Below, piece by piece: positions 12,404 to 16,751 of a stretch of 16,751 nucleotides of DNA. A model generated the notes under the pieces. That model searched no databases and was not told where the DNA came from. It saw only the letters and a list, made by a program, of their open reading frames with translations. The DNA is from Clostridiales bacterium (GTDB taxonomy: Bacteria; Bacillota; Clostridia; Oscillospirales; Oscillospiraceae). The stretch spans positions 1 through 16,751 of the forward strand of contig JAHZBA010000044.1 in the NCBI GenBank assembly GCA_019423635.1, read 5' to 3'. The translations under genes were made by a program, and so were the position numbers. How positions within the stretch are numbered: the stretch's first letter is position 1; each line of letters begins with the position of its first letter.

Positions 12404-12444
12404 ATACATTGTGAGCGAAACAGCGAAGCGCCTTTCGCGGGAGG

Positions 12445-12570
12445 GCTGTTCCATGCCTGGATCGAAGCGCCGGCCTTTCGCAAAAAGGCTGCTCCATGCC
12501 CGGATGGAAGCACCGCCCTTCGCTGTAGATCTGCTCCAATCTCAAGTCGAAGCAGCCCTCCCGCAAAAGG
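12445..12570. repeat. Degenerate 43-bp tandem repeats
   Basis: Three units start at about 12445, 12488 and 12531, sharing GCTG[TC]TCCATGCC[TC]GGAT and GAAGC...TTCGC segments. The third is more diverged and slightly shorter. A partial unit may precede them (about 12423-12442). The period is 43, not a multiple implying an intact coding repeat, and no frame has a ribosome site. Confidence 0.6.
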
Positions 12571-12573
12571 CAA

Positions 12574-12606
12574 GCCCGCCGTCCTCCGGACGGCGGGCTC
12601 TGTTTT
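12574..12606 (+). terminator. 11-bp hairpin followed by TCTGTTTT
   Basis: GCCCGCCGTCC (12574-12584) pairs perfectly with GGACGGCGGGC (12588-12598), loop TCC. Read on the plus strand it has a terminator shape, but no plus-strand gene precedes it. On the minus strand the stem is followed by a weaker TTGCCTTTTG and could end the ABC importer operon. Confidence 0.5.
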
Positions 12607-12620
12607 GCTGCCTTTTCTCC

Positions 12621-12711
12621 TCCGCCGCTCTGCGGCGGATTTAGGGGAGCTTTGCAGGGGCTCTGCCCCTGCACCCCGCAAGCCTTTGAAAAGGCTTGAC
12701 CGAAACTTTTT
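12621..12711 (-). repeat. Multi-hairpin repeat R3, copy B
   Basis: It contains TCCGCCGC-TCT-GCGGCGGA (12621-12639), then the segment 12650-12711, which is identical to copy A except one base. In minus-strand sense it begins about 10 bp after the stop of the importer ATPase gene. Confidence 0.87.
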
Positions 12712-12720
12712 CCATTCCTC

Positions 12721-13515
12721 TCACGAAAGCAGCAGCGTGTCGTCTGCCTCGTCGCTGCCGCTGACCTTCCCAAACAGCTCCAGCAGCTGCGGAACCGTCA
12801 GCTTCTTCTTCTCCTCCCCGGCCACATCAATCACAATCTTCCCATTGTACATCATAATCAGCCGGTTCCCATGTACAATAGCGTCCTTCATGTTGTGAGT
12901 AATCATCAGCGTCGTCAGATGGTCCTTCCCCACAATCCGCTCCGTGGCGTCCAGCACCTTCGCCGCCGTCTTGGGGTCCAGCGCCGCCGTGTGCTCATCC
13001 AGCAGCAGCAGCTGGGGCTTGCGGAGCGTGGCCATCAGCAGCGTCAGCGCCTGCCGCTGGCCGCCGGAGAGGAGGCCCACCTTGCTGGTCAGCCGGTCCT
13101 CCAGACCCAGGTCCAGGATCTTCAGCATCTCCCTGTACTGCTCCCGCTCCGCCTTTGTGATGCCGACCCGCAGCGTCCGGGCCTGACCCCGCCGCATGGC
13201 CAGAGCCAGGTTTTCCTCAATCTGCATGGTGGCCGCCGTGCCCATCATGGGGTCCTGGAACACCCGGCCGATGTATTTCGCCCGCTTGTGCTCCGCAAGA
13301 TGCGTCACGTCCACGCCGCCGATGGTGATGCTGCCCTCGTCCACCGTCCACACGCCGGCTACGGCGTTTAAGAGCGTGGACTTGCCCGCGCCGTTGCCGC
13401 CGATCACCGTCACAAAGTCCCCCTCGTTCATGTGCAGGGAGACTCCGTTCAGAGCCGTCTTCTCGTTGACGGTTCCCGCGTTGAAGGTCTTGTAGATGTT
13501 CTGAATGTCAAGCAT
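12721..13515 (-). CDS. ABC importer ATPase (COG1101-like)
   Basis: A 264-residue ATPase with a full motif set: Walker A GGNGAGKST (39-47), signature LSGGQ (149-153), Walker B LLLLDEH (169-175) and switch His207. The DEH in place of DEP after Walker B and the MMGTAATMQIEENLALA segment (90-106) are typical of the COG1101 ATPases that serve COG2984/COG4120 importers, such as the TrpXYZ type. It overlaps the permease gene by 8 bp and ends the operon. It provides energy for uptake of the ligand bound by the lipoprotein at 14754-15773. It is often misannotated as PhnK or as a phosphonate importer; nothing here supports phosphonate. Confidence 0.9.
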   Translation of the reverse strand: MLDIQNIYKTFNAGTVNEKTALNGVSLHMNEGDFVTVIGGNGAGKSTLLNAVAGVWTVDEGSITIGGVDVTHLAEHKRAKYIGRVFQDPMMGTAATMQIEENLALAMRRGQARTLRVGITKAEREQYREMLKILDLGLEDRLTSKVGLLSGGQRQALTLLMATLRKPQLLLLDEHTAALDPKTAAKVLDATERIVGKDHLTTLMITHNMKDAIVHGNRLIMMYNGKIVIDVAGEEKKKLTVPQLLELFGKVSGSDEADDTLLLS

Positions 13516-14461
13516 TTGCCTTGCCTCCCTTCTGCACGGGCCTCCCGAAGTAGCGGCCCTTCCAGTAGGGGACGGTCAGGAAGACGGCCACAATGATGGC
13601 GGAGATCAGCTTCAGATAGTTGGTGTCAATGCCGCTGAGGCTCACCACCGCCTGGATGACAATGTAGTAGATGATGGCGCCGATGGAGACCGCCAGCAGC
13701 TTCAAAGCGAAGTTCCGGAAGATCCTGGAGAAGAGCACCTCGCCGATGATGACGGCGGCCAGGCCGATGACAATGGCGCCCTTGCCCATGCTGGAGTCCG
13801 CAAAACTCTGATACTGGGCCAGGAGAGCTCCGGACAGGGCCACCAGGCCGTTGGAGATCATCAGGCCCAGCACCTTGCCGGTGTCGGTGTTGATGCCCTG
13901 GGCCCGGGCCATGTTGGGGTTGGCGCCGGTGGCCCGGAGGGAGGCGCCCAGCTCCGTGCCGAAGAACCAGTACAGCGCCGCAATGATGGCCGCGGTGAAC
14001 AGGCCCACCACAAAAATGGGGTGGCGGTACACCGGCCGGGTCCCCTTGGCCACCTCCTGGACGAACCGCAGGGACACCAGGAGCTTGTTCAGATTCTCCT
14101 GGTCGATGACGTTGATGGCCACATTGGCCTTCATGCCCATGATGGCCAGATTGATGGACCACAGCCCCAGCTGGGTCAGAATGCCCGCCAGAATGGCCGG
14201 GATGCCGCAGGCCGTGTGGAGCAGGCCCGTGACCAGGCCCGTCGCCATGCCTACGATGAGGGCCGCCAGCAGCGCCAGCCAGAGGTTGACCCCATTGCTG
14301 AAGAGCACCACGAAGGTGGCGCCGCCGGTGCAGAAGGACCCGTCCACCGTCAGATCGGCGATGTCCAGGATTTTATAGGTGATGTAGACGCCGATGGCCA
14401 TAATGCCCCAGATCAGTCCCTGGGAGATGGCCCCCGGCAGTGCGCCGATGAAATTCATCAT
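13508..14461 (-). CDS. ABC importer permease (COG4120-like)
   Basis: A 317-residue permease with about eight to nine hydrophobic segments. It has the signature of BPD/LivH-like permeases of COG4120: an N-terminal GLIWGIMAIGVYITYKILDIADLTVDGSF stretch (split over about 15-43) and a cytoplasmic FGTELGASLRATGANPNMARAQGI loop (about 166-189), which should dock onto the ATPase. Two adjacent ATGs (14461 and 14458) are possible; GGAGG lies about 9 nt upstream of the first. A 292-bp gap separates it from the binding-protein gene, while it overlaps the ATPase gene by 8 bp, so the two are coupled. Confidence 0.9.
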   Translation of the reverse strand: MMNFIGALPGAISQGLIWGIMAIGVYITYKILDIADLTVDGSFCTGGATFVVLFSNGVNLWLALLAALIVGMATGLVTGLLHTACGIPAILAGILTQLGLWSINLAIMGMKANVAINVIDQENLNKLLVSLRFVQEVAKGTRPVYRHPIFVVGLFTAAIIAALYWFFGTELGASLRATGANPNMARAQGINTDTGKVLGLMISNGLVALSGALLAQYQSFADSSMGKGAIVIGLAAVIIGEVLFSRIFRNFALKLLAVSIGAIIYYIVIQAVVSLSGIDTNYLKLISAIIVAVFLTVPYWKGRYFGRPVQKGGKANA

Positions 14462-14600
14462 AAGCTGATGCCTCCAAAATGTTGATGGGGAGAGCGCGAA
14501 GCGCGGAAAAAAGGGTTGCTCCGGTTTTTATGGGGGCTCCGTACAAGCCCGGCGGAAGTCCTCTTGCGGATAAAACGCAGATTGCCTCCGGCGGCCTGGC

Positions 14601-14639
14601 CCTTGTTCAAACAAGGCCTGAGACCCCCCAAAACTTTTT
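14601..14639 (-). repeat. Degenerate R3-like element, copy D
   Basis: CCTTGTT-CA-AACAAGG (14601-14616) followed by AAACTTTTT (14631-14639). It has the same stem-then-AAACTTTTT order as R3 copies A and B, but a different stem sequence, and the CAGGGGC hairpin is missing. Confidence 0.45.
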
Positions 14640-14674
14640 CATGCTGCCGCGCACTGCGCCGCTCTGGATCATAG

Positions 14675-14718
14675 CCGAAAAGAGCGGAAAAAGGAAGCCC
14701 TCCTTTCCGCTCTTTCGG
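14675..14718 (-). terminator. Terminator-like hairpin after the binding-protein gene
   Basis: CCGAAAAGAGCGGAAAAAGG (14675-14694) pairs with CCTTTCCGCTCTTTCGG (14702-14718), with small bulges. On the minus strand it would lower readthrough from the lipoprotein gene into the permease gene, giving more binding protein than membrane components. Confidence 0.55.
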
Positions 14719-14753
14719 TATGTTTGCTGGAAAACGCAGAGAACGGGGCGGTC

Positions 14754-15773
14754 TCAGCCGATGGCCTCGTAGCCGGCGGGGGCCTCCTTGCCCAGGGCCT
14801 CGCAGATGGGAGGATTGTACTTCTTCACAAACTCGGGGGCATATTCGATGGGCATGGTGGAGATGTCCGCCTCGCCGGTGAGAATCTTGGCGGCCATTTC
14901 GCCGGTCTTGTAGCCGATGTCATAGTAGCTGATGGACAGCGTCGCCATGCCGCAGCCGGCGCAGATGCCCTCCTCGCCGCAGAACACGGGGATGTTGCCC
15001 CGGCAGATGTTGTCAATGATGGGGGTGTTGGAGGCGGCGGTGTTGTCCGTGGGGATGTACAGCACGTCGCTGGCGTCCGTGGCGGTCTGGCACACGGCGG
15101 CCACATCATTGGAGTCTGCGAAGGCGTACTGGGTGCAGGTGTAGCCCATCTCCTCCAGATAGGTCTGGACCGTGTCCACCTGATACTGGCTGTTGGCCTC
15201 GTTGGAGCAGTACAGCAACCCGATGTTCTTGGCGTCGGGGTACCACTCCTGAATCATGGCCGCCTGCTGGTCCAGGGGGGCCAGGTCGGAGGTGCCGGAG
15301 ACGTTGCCGCCCACGGTGCCGGAGAAGTCCTTAATGCCGAAGGCCACGCCGTACTCCGTAACGGAGGTGCCCAGGATGGGGATGTCCGCGGTGGCGGTGG
15401 CGGCGGCCTGGAGGGCCGGGGTGGCGTTGGCCATAATCAGGTCCACATTCTTGGACACAAAGGCGTTGGCAATGGTGGCGCAGGTGGCGGGGTCGTTGGC
15501 GGCGTTCTGATAGTCAAAGGTCACCTGACCCGGCAGCAGTGCGTTCAGAGCGTCCTGGAACCCCTGCGTGGCGGCGTCCAGAGCGTCGTGGGTCACCAGC
15601 TGGGAGATGCCCACCACATACGTCTCGCCGCCCTCGGCGGGATCGCCGGCGTTCTCAGCGGGCGGGGCGTCGTCCTTGTTGTCCTCGGCGGGGGCGTTGT
15701 TGTTGCCGCCGCAGGCGGCCAGGCTCAGCACCATCATGGCGGCGAGCAGCAGAGCAAGCAGCTTCTTTTTCAT
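14754..15773 (-). CDS. ABC importer substrate-binding lipoprotein (TrpX/COG2984-like)
   Basis: A 339-residue binding lipoprotein. The signal peptide ends LSLAAC, with Cys21 lipidated, followed by an acidic Asn/Asp/Pro linker (22-50). The mature domain opens YVVGISQLVTHDALDAATQGF and continues with NLIMANATPALQAA-type and NIGLLYCSNEANSQYQV motifs, the Rossmann-like lobes of the COG2984 family. Relatives include pneumococcal TrpX (tryptophan), but the family has other ligands and I cannot assign one here. The start at 15773 has AAGGAG upstream; an upstream extension in the same frame would cross the leader hairpin. First gene of the importer operon. Confidence 0.9.
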   Translation of the reverse strand: MKKKLLALLLAAMMVLSLAACGGNNNAPAEDNKDDAPPAENAGDPAEGGETYVVGISQLVTHDALDAATQGFQDALNALLPGQVTFDYQNAANDPATCATIANAFVSKNVDLIMANATPALQAAATATADIPILGTSVTEYGVAFGIKDFSGTVGGNVSGTSDLAPLDQQAAMIQEWYPDAKNIGLLYCSNEANSQYQVDTVQTYLEEMGYTCTQYAFADSNDVAAVCQTATDASDVLYIPTDNTAASNTPIIDNICRGNIPVFCGEEGICAGCGMATLSISYYDIGYKTGEMAAKILTGEADISTMPIEYAPEFVKKYNPPICEALGKEAPAGYEAIG

Positions 15774-15810
15774 CTTCTCAATCTCCTTTTCGATGTGCGC
15801 GTCTTGTGAT

Positions 15811-15837
15811 AAAAAACGGCAAAACCGCAGGCCGTTT
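15811..15837 (-). promoter_or_regulatory. Attenuator-like hairpin in the importer leader
   Basis: In the RNA, AAACGGC (15837-15831) pairs with GCCGTTT (15820-15814), followed by TTT, giving a stem with six U's at its end between promoter and start codon. A short GTG frame of 13 codons (15880-15839) ends 2 bp before the stem. I see no T-box motif. Confidence 0.45.
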
Positions 15838-15895
15838 CTTAACAGTGGTGCAGGCGCAGAGGGCACTTGCTTCCCTCCACCCCTGATACTTTTTC

Positions 15896-15924
15896 AATAT
15901 ATAGCTTTAAATGGATAAAGTCAA
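15896..15924 (-). promoter_or_regulatory. Promoter of the ABC importer operon
   Basis: -35 TTGACT (15924-15919), a 17-bp spacer and -10 TATATT (15901-15896) on the minus strand. The predicted start near 15889 gives a leader of about 115 nt. Confidence 0.8.
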
Positions 15925-16000
15925 TCGTCATTTTTTACAAAATCATCCTGACGATATCGGGTTTCCATGGCAAAACGGGCGGTTTTTCCGGGGGACGCAG

Positions 16001-16037
16001 AAAAATCCCCGGCCCGGAATACAGATCCGGGCCGGGG
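16001..16037 (-). terminator. Rho-independent terminator of hppA
   Basis: CCCCGGCCCGGA (16007-16018) pairs perfectly with TCCGGGCCGGGG (16026-16037), a 12-bp stem, followed on the minus strand by ATTTTT. It begins about 23 bp after the stop codon. Confidence 0.92.
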
Positions 16038-16059
16038 GGTTCGGCGGCTTCTCAGCCGC

Positions 16060-16751
<692 letters not shown>

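Larger units (their letters stand above)
12217..12720. other. 504-bp repeat-rich gap between the two ABC operons
   Basis: It holds the GntR promoter-operator, R3 copy C, degenerate 43-bp tandem repeats, an 11-bp hairpin and R3 copy B. Open frames on either strand run through the palindromes and have no ribosome sites. Confidence 0.75.
14462..14753. other. Gap between the binding-protein and permease genes
   Basis: 292 bp without a gene. It holds a long terminator-like hairpin (14675-14718) and a degenerate R3-like element (14601-14639). A GCGCGAAGCGCGG palindrome (about 14491-14503) resembles sequences beside R3 copies A and C. Confidence 0.6.

Noticed and set aside
12402..12773. A 123-codon minus-strand frame over the 43-bp tandem repeats
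   Set aside because: It overlaps the end of the ABC ATPase gene in another frame, has no ribosome site, and the 43-bp period breaks frame between units.
13505..14485. A 326-codon open frame on the plus strand opposite the permease gene
   Set aside because: It is antisense to a gene with clear family motifs, has low-complexity Gly/His/Asp-rich content typical of high-GC antisense frames, and has no ribosome site. The same applies to 14724-15809, 6902-8053 and 10979-12049.
15774..15890. A Trp T-box in the leader of the TrpX-like operon
   Set aside because: The leader is too short (about 115 nt) and lacks the conserved T-box core (GGGTGGTACCGCG-like); only a simple hairpin is seen.

Overview
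The window is a high-GC stretch (I estimate over 60% G+C) with Firmicutes-style signals: strong AGGAGG ribosome sites, TTGACA/TATAAT-type promoters, a long-form hibernation factor and YtrA- and MerR-type one-component regulators. Together with the gene families present, this points to an anaerobic gut-type clostridium, most like the Oscillospiraceae (Flavonifractor/Oscillibacter relatives). That assignment is inference, since there is no rRNA in the window. Genes lie in short, tightly overlapping operons separated by long gaps full of hairpin repeats.

Layout. 1-431 (-): 5' end of a divergent GyrB/ParE-like topoisomerase gene with its own promoter and a leader of about 100 nt. 879-3061 (-): a five-gene operon starting with a membrane-anchored MerR regulator. 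It is followed by two small two-helix membrane proteins that share the regulator's C-terminal tail, then a YbjQ-family protein and a metallo-beta-lactamase-fold hydrolase, and it ends at a clear terminator. The merR promoter has the 19-bp spacer and internal dyad typical of MerR targets. 3403-6040 (+): mutY (probably translated from a leaderless mRNA), a small membrane protein, a two-CxxC protein and a PflX-like radical SAM enzyme, nearly all coupled by start/stop overlap. 6041-6697: a gene-free mosaic of repeats and hairpins. 6698-7999 (-): a lipoprotein joining a DUF4358-like domain to a transglutaminase domain. 8436-8894 (+): rpiB. 9282-9830 (+): hpf. A small promoter-terminator unit on the minus strand between rpiB and hpf may encode a small RNA of about 64 nt.

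10155-12216 (-): a YtrA-type GntR repressor with an 18-bp palindromic operator, an ABC ATPase, an ABC-2 permease and a small zinc ribbon. 12721-15773 (-): an ABC importer of the TrpX/COG2984-COG4120-COG1101 type (lipoprotein, permease, ATPase), with a terminator-like hairpin in its leader and another between the lipoprotein and permease genes. 16060-16751 (-): 3' end of a membrane pyrophosphatase whose visible motif indicates the K+-dependent class.

Nothing here is a recognisable phage, IS element, CRISPR array or defence island. The least-explained content is (i) the merR operon with its 'headless' membrane paralogues, (ii) a multi-hairpin repeat family whose stems change sequence but keep pairing, (iii) the orphan small transcription unit, and (iv) the DUF4358-transglutaminase fusion.
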